Assembly: GCA_015179045.1 (NCBI GenBank)
Contig: WHUZ01000025.1
Span: forward strand, 434,001 to 498,000
Source of the DNA: Kalaharituber pfeilii
Lineage: Eukaryota > Ascomycota > Pezizomycetes > Pezizales > Pezizaceae
DNA: 64,000 nucleotides
Direction of reading: 5' to 3'
The notes below the pieces were generated by a model. That model was not told where the DNA came from and ran no database searches. It saw only the letters and a program-made list of their open reading frames with translations. Shown here in pieces: positions 1 to 12,575 of this stretch. A program made the position numbers and the translations under genes. Position 1 is the first letter of the stretch, and the number at the start of each line of letters is the position of its first letter.

Positions 1-3000
1 TGGCCGCCTGCAGAGGGACTGAATGCGACCCGGGATACAGAGGTGACGATGGTCAAAAGCAGGGAATACCTTAGGAATGTCTTAAAGGAACATCACGCAG
101 GGTCTTCAGTATCACATCCCGCTGTATTTAACGCAAGCCACCCCAGAAGGATTTATCATGATTCGCAAGTGTCCCCTATCTACATCACGAAGCTTCTTGG
201 TTCCTCTGATTCGGCGGACCGCAGTATTGTCCTCAAGGACATTGAGTCTTGGGTAGAAAAATCATTGGATAACTTCATTACTGCAAACATCGATCAACAA
301 TCTGCTTGCAGGGAGCTTTATATCCTCCTTATCGCCTACCGCAAGGTGGCAGAATCCGAATACAACAGCAGTCCGGTCGACAGATCCCTCATGCTTCTTA
401 CAATCCTTGAAATGTGGATCGCCATCGATCAAATCACAACGTCTACAATTCCGCTCCTCCATAATTACCCCTGCGAAATCGACGTAACCTTTCTCTCGCT
501 CCTCCTTCTCCCAACTGAAGCCCAGCTCAAGCGGCTTCATAAAATCGAGGCCTACATACGAACTAGGCAATCCCACTGCACTGGTCCTAGCACGTTCGAG
601 GATGGTGCAAAAATCACGCCACAGAGTTTCCACGTGCGATATTTTGACCAGTCCGATTTGCATCAGAACCTCCGTGATACAATTATCAAGCAGGCCGAAA
701 GCGATAAGGATAAGAAGATTGCTGAGTTTGAAGATCTGAAAAGGAAATACAATTGCCTCAAGGAACGTGCTAAGGACATGCATTGTGAGTGCGTTTACGA
801 GACAGAGTCTAAACTTGTGAAAACTTGTACGCGATGTGAGCTCAAGTCCAACGCTAATAATTGCATGGATCGTGTTGGGGGCATGTCGTGCGAGTGTATT
901 CGCAATGCGGAGGGGCTACTTATGGACCGCTGTACACGATGTCAGCTCACAATGAAAGCTGATGACCTCATGACAGAAGCTGACTCGAGATCATGCGAAT
1001 GCGTTTATTCTACCAGATCGAAACCTATCTCCCTCTGTTCACGATGTGAGGCCACGTCCAACGCCAGCTCATTGGAGATTATGGTGCATGAGTGGCCACT
1101 GCCCCGAACCGAGTTAGAAATCAAAGCCGTGGTCATTGAACTTAGCCTTCCTGCTGCCTTTGCGGCATGGCGAGACGCAACCTACGATGTACTAGTCAAC
1201 GTCCTTGCACCTGACTCGAAAAAATTATACGATAACAGTTCCACTTACCCGTTATCCGGCTACAAAGCTCTTGCAAAGTACTTTAAAAACGAAGCCCAAC
1301 AGCTATCTTGGTTGTCCAGTGCAAACATAGCTTGCCAGACTAGGAAAATCTCGAACGTGTTATTCGAGGCAGATTATCTAGTTCCAAGTAGGATGAAATA
1401 TCGGTTAGCGACAAAAGAAGTCGGGGGCACTGTGTGGATCACTGACCAGCTGACGCGGGCAGCAAACCAGCGGATGCGGAGCGTCCAAAAAATGTGCACA
1501 TTCCAGTTGCCGAAGTCTAGCAATGAGCTTCAGTATGCCCTTGATTCGACAGATCACACGTCAAATTACTCCATTGGCCATCAGTGGAAATGTCCAGCTG
1601 GATGGTCATTGCATGAGTACTATGCTTTCACGACGCTGCGCGCAGGGTTCAGGCTCCAATGGCTCAATATCCTTCGCGAGGTCAGAGCTGGGAACCTCCG
1701 CCTCAACCGGTTTGAGACGGGCCTTCTTTTTACGCAAACAATCTGGCAAGCAGGGCCACTAGGTACTTCAGAGACTGGTGCGCGGGAGACCCATGAAAAT
1801 CTTCATGATGCCAACTTCTGCCATCTTTTGCTGAATGCACTGGAAGATTGCTTGACCGTTCTAAAGGAGAATTGGCTACAGCACTTGTCCATGCAAATAC
1901 TTATCTCCATTGGTGCACGCATACTCTCCTTAGCCCGCTCTGAGCAAATCAAATCACAAGCTGCGCAGTTTCTAAGGACATCCAGGCATGTATGCATAGG
2001 CTGGATGCGAGACCTCTTAACCCGTTTCTATGACTCCGAAAATGATGAAAGGGCACAGAAATGGCAAAGGCTAGCTCTGGCAATGGCGGCGACATGTCGG
2101 CTTACTTTCAACGTGGACCTACGCGATCTCAATGCCGTATTCAATACCCAAGAGGACATAGCGGACTTCATTGAGTGTGCAGTATGCATCGGTCTTACTG
2201 CCCCTCCGAATATCAGAGAACATGAATTTTCACTTCTGCTTGCCCGAGACGCGAGGTTGGCCCATGGAATGGAGGCCCACCTACGTGAACTTGTTTCTAG
2301 GAACAGTCAATGCGTCCATGCCGCAATCCTCAGGATCTGGCCGGAATACGTTCCCGGAAGACAGTGGGAAGTGTTGAAAGCTCCGAATGACAGATGGATA
2401 ATGACTACGACAAGCGATGGCGAGCCGAGGTGTGTCCACTACAATCTATTGGAAGGAACGTTGCTTGTGGATGGATTGTGTGCGGTGAAGTTGCCGAAGG
2501 ATTACATGAACTCTATGTTATATCGTAGGTTGTTTGAAAATGTAAGCGGAACCTCGGAATTCATGTTCAAGCCGAACATTATATGTGTGGCTGACTTTTT
2601 TCAAGCGGACTTTTCAAGTAGTCAGAACGCGCATGCTCGGAATGGAATTTGAGACAGTTCATCCTGTCTGTGCCGGGGACGCGGAACTCAAGGTAGCACG
2701 CCCTGACGGTGTTATGTTGGTATAAAGCTCAAGTCTGTAATTTTAGGTATACTTTGCAATGCGCAACAAGCAGTTGATTATTCGAACCAAAAAAGGATGC
2801 ACCGTCCATGAAATCATCCCGCATGGCGAACTCACTGATGACTTTCCAGTCACCATGTTGAATTCATATGCTCACTTCTTGAACCTAAACGAACAAACAC
2901 TGGAGTTCCGGCCAATAAAGGAGGGGAAATCGCTGTGGACTCCTTCACGTGAGAACTGGGTAGTTACTATCTCTAGGTGGACTGATTCATGGCTTGCACA

Positions 3001-6000
3001 AGGACGACGTACCATATCTGGGGATGAGACCACATTAATCGACTTTCGCAGCCCAACGCACAAAGCCATAGGAGCGATCTTCCAATCGATTGAAAAAGAA
3101 GCACGCATCGAGGTCACCGTTTCCATGAACAATAAACTTGGTGTGAATTTACCCCGGTACCAACTTGCGTTCGACATCGATGGCAGCCAGTCTTCGGAGG
3201 CCCAAATAGCCTGCCGCAATTTCCCAGGCACGGTAATCGATGTCCGACCCAAGGTTGGTCAAGATATGAGAACTCTGTATGGACTCGAGACTTACCTTGT
3301 TCTCCGAGAAGCTGGGCCTCAACTCTGTAATACTGCGAGAACTGTCATTATCCCGCATGGAAATGTACGTTATAAACGTATGGAGCACCATACCTCTGTT
3401 AGGATCGATACTGAAACTGATGATAATGCACAAACGGTAACCTATCACTTGTATACCGTTGACGCTGTGCTGGGGCGTCTCGTCCCCAACGGGAGCATGA
3501 AAAGCCGCCTGTATAAAGCCTATCTCCACGCTTTGACCTCATATTGTCTACCGGACCCTCTCACTGGATTAACAGGAACCGAGCAAGCTCTGGACGATCT
3601 TCGCTCGGCCAGTTCATGGTCCTTCCAAACCTTAGACACCGACGAAATTACACTTCTCATCCAAATCTTCGAGTTGACCCCCGTACGAATGTACTCTCCT
3701 GAACGCCCGGGGTCTAAGGAAATCATTGCCGCGCAAACAATTGAGTGGCAGGAGGACTTACCTTCCTTCTGCCAGCACGGGGAGTTCTACTCCATCATCA
3801 AATCGATCCGGCACCACTGGAAAAGAACGGCTGTGTTTCAGCAAGTGCACTGCCCGTTTTTGGACGGCAGACGTTTTGTTGACAGAAGCAATGACAATCT
3901 GCAAAAACGGGCCTCAATCAGAGAGGGCGCATATCAGCCAATACAGTATGGGGGTAGCCTCCATTCACGCCACTTAGACCGAAGCTACCAGTCACGGAGT
4001 CTCAGTGGCCAGGACTTAGAATCGAGGGTATGTCGCATCTCGAGGCTTGCATATGAATGGACCGCCAATGTACAACCTACGCAGAGACTACGCGAGATAA
4101 TTGAAGGATGGGATAAGCTCGCCACTAAAACTATATTTAGATTTGGATACCAACATTATTGGCATTGCGACTCTCCTGTCGAATATTGGTACCCGCTGTA
4201 TAATTTCTGTCGAAACTGTTCGCCGGAACGCGATAAGTTTAGGATCCTTTTTGTTCTTTCCTCCTTAGCGTATCGGGGAGAGGCCGAGATGCCAATGGAA
4301 CTAATTGAGACCGTCCTTGCTTTTGCCACAAATCCCGTATTTGCAACCATCCCCCCACCAGGTATATCCGAAACAAAGAATATGTACTACTTCTCTTATG
4401 GTACTGAAGCCACCATGCAACAGATCCGACGAATAATAACTGGACACGTAGTTCAATTTTACGAAAGTCCACAAGGCAGGCATCTACGCTTAGAAAACGA
4501 GACTCAGGACGCATGGCGCGATCGTTGCAAGGGAGAGTATGACAGAGAGCTTAGCAGCCAGATTGAGAGAGCAGTTCATCACTACCATTCACAGTGGCCC
4601 TGTGCAACCGCTTCCCCCATCTCACCACCCTGTTACCCCCTGCTAGAGCTCGAGAGCGCATTACCCGATCTCAATAGGTGGTTTCTAATGTGGTTTCATA
4701 ACCGGGCATTCATGCAGCACATCGCAGCAGTACAAACTGAACTCGACCAAATTAGGACTCGAAGCAGCTTGTTGAAGGGCGTAGAGCAATACAACCTCAC
4801 TGCAATCTATCCCGCCCTCTTAGAACTCAAACCCGTGAAGAGTATTCACGACCTTCTTGACGCAAAGGATCCATGGGTGGAATCTCATAGTTCTGCAACA
4901 GAGCTCCGGGTTCATGCAAGCAATCTACCACGGGGTACGAGTACGACACGAGACCCTCTGAGGGAGTTATTTATGCAATGCTCCAACATCAATGGGTTCC
5001 ATCGACGCTACTCCGAGGATCTGGTACGGAGCTGGGAGGCCCTCCGCATACAGGAGCAGTTTCAGGCACGTAAAAAACAAATCACAATACGCTCCCTCAA
5101 AGACGTGGAATCGCACGTGAAGCTTTGTGTGAAGGTGGTGCGTGATATGTTCAGCGAAATTGTGGCGGTGTTGAGTCCGAAGGATGGGACAATAGAGGAA
5201 TTACTTTACAGAACTGGGTTGCAGCCGAGGGTTACAGTAAGGAGTTTACTTGAGCAGTTGAGAATGCATAACCATCGCAATACTGAGCGGGCCGAGGGAT
5301 GGAAAGAAGTTCTTGTGTCCTTTGGAGAATCCATTACTTTGTATCAAAAAGCTCTTCGTCTTCATCATCATACACGACAAAATGACTGGGGGGAATTTAG
5401 TAAGGAATGGGAAAATAAAGGTCGTGATGGTTGGAATCCGCTAGAGTATCCTGAATGGCTTCTTTTCGAGATTGAAAACGATATACTAATCAGGCCTGTG
5501 CAAGCGCAAATTGCAGCGGAGATGCTTTCACCTCATTCCGGGGAAAATACGGTGATGCAGCTGAATATGGGAGAGGGCAAGTCTTCCGTAATTGTGCCTA
5601 TTATTGCTGCTGCATTGGCGGACAGAAAGAAGTTGGTGAGGGTGGTAGTGCTGAAACCATTATGGAGTCAGATGTTCCAATTGCTGGTGCAGAAGCTGAG
5701 TGGGCTGTTGAATCGGCGAATATACTATCTCCCTATTTCACGTCAAATCAAGTCTGTCCTCAACGACCATACAGTGCCGCTGATTATGGACCTATACAAG
5801 GAGTGCATGAATAATGGTGGCATTCTTCTTACGCAGCCAGAACATATCTTGTCGTTCAAATTGATAGGAATCGAAATGGCGGATCAAGATGGTACTAGAA
5901 TGACTAGGGAGCTTCTAACGACACAGCACTGGCTGGAACAGCATTCACGGGACATTCTCGACGAGAGCGACGAACTTTTGAATATCCGTTACCAGCTGAT

Positions 6001-8816
6001 TTATACCATTGGACTGCCGCGGCCGCCACAGCTTAGCCCTGAACGCTGGATCATAATCCAGGAGATCTTCAGTCTCGTGCGAAAGCATATGTGCAACCTG
6101 AAGGAACGATATCCGGATGGTATGGAACTGATTGAACAGCACGATGCACCCGGAAGTTTCCCTTTTTCGCGGCTATTAAAGCAGGAAACCGAGGTCGAGT
6201 TAATAAAAAGGATTGCAGCAGACATTACCACGGGTTCCTTGAAGACAGTGCCAATGAATTATTTTACAAATCAGGAGCGTGAATTGGTATTGAGATATAT
6301 CAGTGAGAAGAACGTGGGAGAGGAGGAGCTATTGCAGTTGAAGGAAAGCTCACCGTTCTTCTTGTTGCTCAAAGGGTTCATTGCACATGGGATACTTGCT
6401 TTCGTTTTGCGTGAGAAGAGGTGGCGCGTGGACTACGGCCTCAGAGACGCACCCCATAAATCCAACCTGGCTGTGCCTTACCGCGGAAAGGACAGTCCTG
6501 TACCTCGCGCAGAGTTTAGTCACATAGACGTTACGATCGCCCTCACTTGCCTGTGCTATTACTACCAAGGACTTTCGCAGCCACAACTCCTCCTATGCTT
6601 CGACCGCCTGCACAAGTTGACTGACCCGGACGCCGAATACCTTTCCTGGATCGCACAATGTAAGGAGTCCCTTCCAGTTACACTGCGGCAGCTCAACGGA
6701 ATTAACCTTGAGGACAATGATCAATGGTCTCGCACGGTGTACCCCCTTCTCAAACTCAATAAAAGCGTCATTGATTTCTACCTTTCGGCACAAGTGTTTC
6801 CCCGGGGATGCAGGGAATTTCCCCGCAAGCTGATAAGTTCCAGCTGGGATTTGGCCGAGAAGAAGATGCATCCCACAACAGGATTTAGCGGGACGAACGA
6901 CAATCGATATCTCTTCCCTTTGTCAATTGAGCAACTGGACCTGGAGGAACAAGCCCACACCAATGCGAAGGTACTCCGCTACCTTCTCCAGCCGGAGAAT
7001 AATTTTTACACATGCATACGGACTGCAGAAGGCGAACGACTGCAGGGAAGCATTTTGCTGCGGAGGCTTCTGGAGGTGGAGAGACCAATTCAGGTATTAC
7101 TTGATGTGGGAGCGCAGGTGCTGGACATGAAGAATGAAGAAGTGGCGATACTCTGGTTAGATCTGGCAGAAAAACAAGGGTGGACTGCGGCCTTGTTCTT
7201 CAGTGACGATGATGAGCTCATGGTAGTTGGAAAGGATAGGAGTGTGTACCCATATATCGCGTCACCGTATGTGAAAAATATTGGGAAATGCTTGGTATAT
7301 TTGGATGAGGCCCATACAAGGGGCACAGATATCAAGTTGCCACCGAATAGCATAGCAGCAGTGACATTGGGGCCGAAACTGACCAAGGACAAGTTGGTGC
7401 AAGGTAAGTACTTAGGAGGCTTCTCTATCGAAGTTGCGATCCTGAAGGGGCTGACTAAATTCTTTCTTCCCTAGCCTGCATGAGGATGAGGAAGCTTGGT
7501 CAACCTCATGGCCAAACAGTACGCTTTTTCGCTCCTCGTGAGGTCCATAACAAAATCCTCGAGCACTCCAACGGGACCGACACTGGAAAACCCATCGGGA
7601 CGATAGACATTCTGTCCTGGGTTATTCACGAAACCTGCAAGCAAGCCCAACGCAACGTCGCCCTCTGGGCAAACCAAGGCATAAGCTACCAGACCCGTCA
7701 AAATGCATGGAGAAAATGCGTTGACGGTGGGCTTATCACACATGGACTGTCTACAGCCTGGCAAGAGCAAGAGTCTAAAACCCTTGAGCAAATGTACAGC
7801 GGTTCTAATCGCCAGTGGGACTCTGTCACGAAGATTGATCGGGCTCTTGCAAACACAGGACTACAGGCCCGATATGAGCAGTTAAAGGTTATCAAGTCCC
7901 GATGTGAGGAGTACCAAGCCCAATCACTCCAGGAAGGCTCTTTCCAAGAAGAGCAAGAACGTGAGGTCGCACGAGAGGTCGAACAGGAGGAAGATGTTGA
8001 ACCACCTCCACGCGCCACAATCCACAAACATAGCCTCGATCCCACCCTTTTGCATTTTATTAAAACTGGGGAGGCACCGCTGCCACCTGGTGAGCGAGGG
8101 TCACCCTTCATCCTTCTTATCGACACACTAAAACAAACCTCCTTTAGCCAACTCATTGAACGGTGGCCCTGGGCACAGAATATCCTTGCTACTTTCGACT
8201 TCACCCACACAATACGGCTGGAAGGCGAGCCGAGCGCTGTAAGTGACTGGTATCTCCGCCCCGTCACCTGGATAATGTCCAGTGCCCTTCTTCTCAGGGG
8301 GGTCCTCTCGCCCTCTGCCTCCTCAGTCCCTTTGAGGTTAACGAACTCCTCCCAGTCATCCGTCACTCCAAATTCGTGAATCTACATATCTACTCACCGA
8401 AAGTTGAACGAGTGGCTTCTAGCTTGCAGGACCTCACGTACGCGGTGATACCACCCTTGCCGGAAGAGTGGAAAAACACATTCTCTCAGAGCGAAAAGTT
8501 GATGATCCAGGTGAATCTATACGCAGGGCAGTTGTTTTTCGGAAACTATGAGACGTACCAGAGCACGTGTGGATTCTTGGGGATATTCTTGAGAGGTGAG
8601 AGTAACATATTACCGGAAGGGGTGAGGCCGGATGGGTTTCTGAGGAATTGGAGGAAGGATGGAGAGCAGGGTGAACAGGATGTGGCGTTTCAGAAGAGCC
8701 CGTTGAACTTTCTGAGGTGTCTGGTTACGGTGAGGAGGAAAGGACTTAGGTTTACAAAATCGCATGTGGGATTTTTGGTGCGTGGGAAAGAGCTTAGGAA
8801 GCAGGAGTGGGACTAA
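1..8816 (+). pseudogene. DUF6606-DUF3638-DUF3645 giant protein, copy A, 5' partial and frameshifted
   Basis: The reading frame is open from base 1, in what corresponds to the middle of exon 3 of copy B. Exons are <1-2,541, 2,606-2,692, 2,747-7,403 and 7,475-8,816, with GT-AG introns of 64, 54 and 71 bp, all phase-consistent with copy B. The protein is nearly identical to copy B and keeps the P-loop-like GEGKSS motif, DESDE, and the VYLDEAHTRG motif of DUF3645. In the last exon the G run at about 8,297 has six G where copy B has seven. This shifts the frame and ends the main ORF at 8,379, and the original frame resumes from 8,376 to 8,816. Read literally, about 145 C-terminal residues are lost. 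Other small differences are in-frame codon indels. The broken state rests on one homopolymer, so a base-calling error would make this a live paralogue. The cellular role of the family is not established. Confidence 0.85.
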
Positions 8817-8891
8817 AAGAATGGAGGATGAGAGATTTAACTAAGGGAATGGCAGTGTAAGTACGATAAAAGTGATAGCGTGCGAAAGAGG

Positions 8892-8954
8892 TTTTTTTTT
8901 TTTTTTTTTAATTTCACGTGACCCCGCTTGCAGCTGTTCGCCATGGCAGGGCAT
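8892..8954 (-). mobile_element. Ultra-short non-LTR retrotransposon tail (minus), 12-bp TSD
   Basis: A T run followed by the reverse complement of the retrotransposon 3' end (tcacgtgaccccgctt...gccatggcaggg) forms a 63-bp insertion 75 bp after the stop codon of the giant gene. It is flanked by a 12-bp target duplication, gtgcgaaagagg at 8,880-8,891 and gtgcggaagagg at 8,955-8,966. The same insertion is present in copy B, so it predates the segmental duplication. Confidence 0.85.
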
Positions 8955-8966
8955 GTGCGGAAGAGG

Positions 8967-9977
8967 TTGAGGAAGGCGAGGACTAACAACTGGGAACGGG
9001 TGGGCTTCAACTACAGATTCGAATAAGTGAACGCAGAACATATTTGAAGGAGGTTCTCAAGGTTCCATGATGGATAATAATGGTGATGATCCGTTCCGAG
9101 TATTTACGGGTATTGATATCAGAGTCAAGAAGGGGAAAAAGGGGAGAAGAGCGTGCTTTCGGTTTCACTTTCCAGTCAGGTTATTTCTTCAGGACTACAT
9201 CTATTAACTAGTCATATCTATAAAAACAATAAGGTGTGCGGTTGCTGCACTATCGCAGTAAAGCTATTATGAAGGGAATGGATAAAGTTACCATTAAGTT
9301 TATTGAGTAAGGAGTCGCAAGACGAGTAGGATTATATACATGGGAGGCATAGCATAGAATGACTATAGGACCATGACGAAATCCAAGAAGTCAGAAAGGT
9401 AGGAGTCATCTGTAGCAGAGCCGCAAAATAGTCATTGAGGCGCGAATCATATGCAAACATCCTTGCGGAGATACTGGCATGGGTGGGGGAAAGCGAGCAG
9501 GTCGTCTAGAACATATCATATTTTCAGTCACCTTGTCGCGTTAGTCTATTTTCTTCTTATCTTTCAGTTTATGTATCTCCTTTGTTTTATCTCGTCATTG
9601 CCCCAGGGCGGCAAACGAGTGATGATTTTTTTTAAAAACAAAAAAATAAAAATAAAAAATCATATGCAGGGTAATAATCATGCATATGAGCGTAACGAAA
9701 CAGTCATATAAACAGTCATAGATAAAAAAAAAAACTACAAATGAGTAACTGCAACATGGGGACTACAGATATCATGTTCCAACAATATCGTAATTATTCG
9801 CGTGCAAGAAAGTACTTTTGCTTAAGAAAGCGAAGAAGAATTTGAGTCAGCTCCCCAGGCTGACGACATGTACAAATCCCTTGTTTTAAGATAAGACCAT
9901 ATTGACCTCTCGGCCTATTTAAGGAAGTGCTCGCCTCAGAACGTGATGCTCACGGGAACCAGGCAGTTGAGAGCATG
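8967..9977. other. Gene-free stretch, duplicated in copy B
   Basis: I see no credible ORF here. The stretch is A-rich in places (9,627-9,660, 9,722-9,735) and aligns with copy B (33,555-34,558) with scattered substitutions. It probably holds the 3' flank of the giant gene. Confidence 0.6.
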
Positions 9978-9985
9978 CAAAAAAC

Positions 9986-10320
9986 TAGTGAACGGCACGA
10001 GCCGAGCCAGCTCGAGCTCAAACGAGCCAAGATCATGCTTGTGTTTTTCTTGACAGCTCGCTAAAATGCTTAGCCAGTGCAAGGTTTCATAAACTGTAAA
10101 TACCTAATATAGTAATAATTAGAGACTTGGAGCTCATTCTGACCTACCAACAACTTCGCAACGCACAATTTAGCTGATAGTAGTGAGAAAGATGAAAATT
10201 TAGCTTAGTTTAGTTTAGTTTGTCAATATTATGTATATAATCAATCCAGGTTCGAGCTCATGCCACGCCAGCTCGAGCTCACCCTCCAGCTCGGCGCGAG
10301 CTAGCTCGTGCCGCTCACTA
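9986..10320. mobile_element. hAT-like MITE, 335 bp, 8-bp TSD
   Basis: The insertion is present in copy A and absent from copy B, where the empty site reads gcatgcaaaaaacgatag. It starts TAGTGAACGGCACGAGC and ends with the inverted form GCTCGTGCCGCTCACTA. It is flanked by a perfect 8-bp duplication, CAAAAAAC (9,978-9,985 and 10,321-10,328). An 8-bp duplication and termini fitting YARNG are hallmarks of the hAT superfamily. There is no coding capacity, so the element is non-autonomous. Subterminal GAGCTCGAGC-type repeats are visible at both ends. Confidence 0.92.
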
Positions 10321-10328
10321 CAAAAAAC

Positions 10329-11849
10329 GATAGCTAGGTTTCATCGAGTGTATCATTTGCTTCTATGCAAGCATCTTCTATTGATTCCACTTTGTACGTT
10401 TGGTAATTAGATTTGACCCTCTAGTGAGTATCTATATACGATAAAGTACGGTGTATAAGAACTGAAGGAAGCCTGTGGCTAAAGTAAACGGTGTAAGATA
10501 GATAGATAGTATCTACTACTACCTTTCGATGGATCGGAGCGGTGAGAACTGGGGGAACGAATGTACGACTAAATGTGAGTACGAGTGCGAAAGCGCGGGT
10601 GCGAGAAGAGAAGAGATGCGATATAAGAATATCATCGGGCCCTACAACATGCCAATCGGGGAATATAGTAGGTAGCTCTCTCGCATAGTAATATTCTTGA
10701 ACAGCAAGAGACAACTGTGTACTTGGTTACTACAAGCTGGCTGTATATGCAGATACTTGTTATTATTTGCTGTTGCTTTATCGAGTATTATATATAGCCC
10801 TTTCCTAATATGTACTGTACAGAAGATATCTCAGAATTCACAGATGTATGCAATGCTTGGACCTCTTGTGCCAAGGCTCGAGATACTCATCCTTGCTATC
10901 TCGAGATTCCTTCCATGGTTTTTTTTCCTATCAACGAGATTAAGCTTTTCATGAGATTTTCTCACGTCGGTGTATGCGTGGGACTTTTTGTGCCCATGTC
11001 TGCATAGTGTGTTCATTCGTTCATTGAGCTTACCTCTCATCGGTTAGCACAATGTGACGCTTCGGCCTAAGCGTCTTCCCAGCGTGAGAACATACGAAAA
11101 GTTTACTTTGTATTAATATTATTGAAGTAATAATCATTATATAGCATAGTCCATATAGGCATAGGGCCAAAGCGTGATGAATCAAAAAAAGCAGTAACCT
11201 AAAAAGCATAAGAATGACAGTCATGATCCCAATGAGGGATTTAAGCGCTGTCCCATAAGGTGTGTAAAATTCGAGATCATGATACAGGGAACCCGGTGGA
11301 TTTTGTCCTTTAGAGCCCGAGGAAGTCGTGGGGAAATAAAATCGCGGAACGGTGTACTATCGGGCGGGCGGGGGGATATTCTTGTATCAAATATATATTC
11401 TTATATAAAACTAAGTACAGGAAAGGCTCCAAGAGATGCAGAAAAGGTAAGGAGTAGAAAAGAGGTATAGAATACGTTCAAGGAAGTACAGGAAACAGAG
11501 AAGATGTCTACAACTAAATAGAATAAGGTCCGGAAAAGTGCTAAGAGGATGACTTGGAGGAGAGAAAATGAGTAATTTCTCTGTCTATTTTTGGCATTCT
11601 TAGCTCTTCCTTTCAATAAGACGCTTTTCTTTATATGGTACTTATGCTTACTCTTATAGGCCTAGTGCAACAAGTGAATTACTATATTGGGCAGTCCCTT
11701 GCGTTAAGCCTTCGCTCAATATAAGAATATATATAGTGACTAAGCAGAAATCTTAGGAATATGCCTTATATCAAATATATTCTTATTTTGTACGAGGGGC
11801 GGGGCGGGGAGGATACAATCTTATATTAAAGATATTCTTATGTCGGACA
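10329..11849. other. Gene-free stretch, duplicated in copy B
   Basis: No gene is recognised. The stretch holds a short GATA microsatellite (about 10,496-10,510) and low-complexity AT patches. It aligns with 34,572-35,989 of copy B. A ~20-bp tandem gain near 11,370-11,395 (two ATATTCTT-containing units) distinguishes copy A. Confidence 0.55.
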
Positions 11850-12572
11850 TCCTAGTATCGAGAGTCTACTGTGAATACTACGGCTTAAACACCTCTGGCG
11901 ACCCACCTCATCAACTCTACTAGAAGGTCTGGTCCGTCCTCCTGAGATGTCGGCAATCCTGTTATCGCCCCCAATCCCCGCAGCCATCTCTTCTTCCATA
12001 CCTCGCGCCCACCAAATGTGCGTCATTGCCTCTTTCTCCCCTGCACCAGCGCATTCTGGACTCTCTCCTTTTCTATCTTAAACCTCCATGCCCTCAGGCC
12101 CTTTCCTCCCAGCAGGGCCCCCAGTACGCTTGTCACGCATCCTAATCTCTGAAGTGGTCTGTAGTTTAATAAAACCAGCGTGTTTCTCTCTTCAGCTCTG
12201 CGCTGCCTGACCACCATTCTTATGCCAGCCTCTGTGACTACTTCTTTCAGGTACGGGATAAGTGTGCCAATCCGGGCAACCTTTGCTGGACCCTAGTTGC
12301 CCTCTAGGCCTCTGCGCACTTTCACCCACATTACAGCCACATCCATCAGGCCCCGTGCCGCCCTCCTCTCCCACCTTTCCTGGCATAGCGAGCCAGCCTC
12401 TTTCGGGGTAGGTTGTCCTTCCACTATCTTGTTTTGAGCCTTTCAGCTGCCACTTGGGAATCTGTGATAATTAGTAACTCCTCTTCTCCCTCCCCTTCCA
12501 ATGGCTTTGCTATTACAATAAGCTCCGCATCGCTAACTAAGCTCTCCCCCTCTTCCAGTATCCTGTCACCCC
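11850..12572 (-). mobile_element. Non-LTR retrotransposon ORF2 C-terminal remnant (minus)
   Basis: Minus-strand translation around 12,217-12,023 reads YRPLQRLG...LGGKGLRAWRFKI. This matches the C-terminal region of the better preserved ORF2 end at 49,412-49,065 (YRPLEYLG...GDKGLRQWRRQI). The coding sequence is broken by stops and frameshifts and no tail is visible. The matching segment in copy B is about 36,935-37,680. Confidence 0.6.
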
Positions 12573-12575
12573 CCC

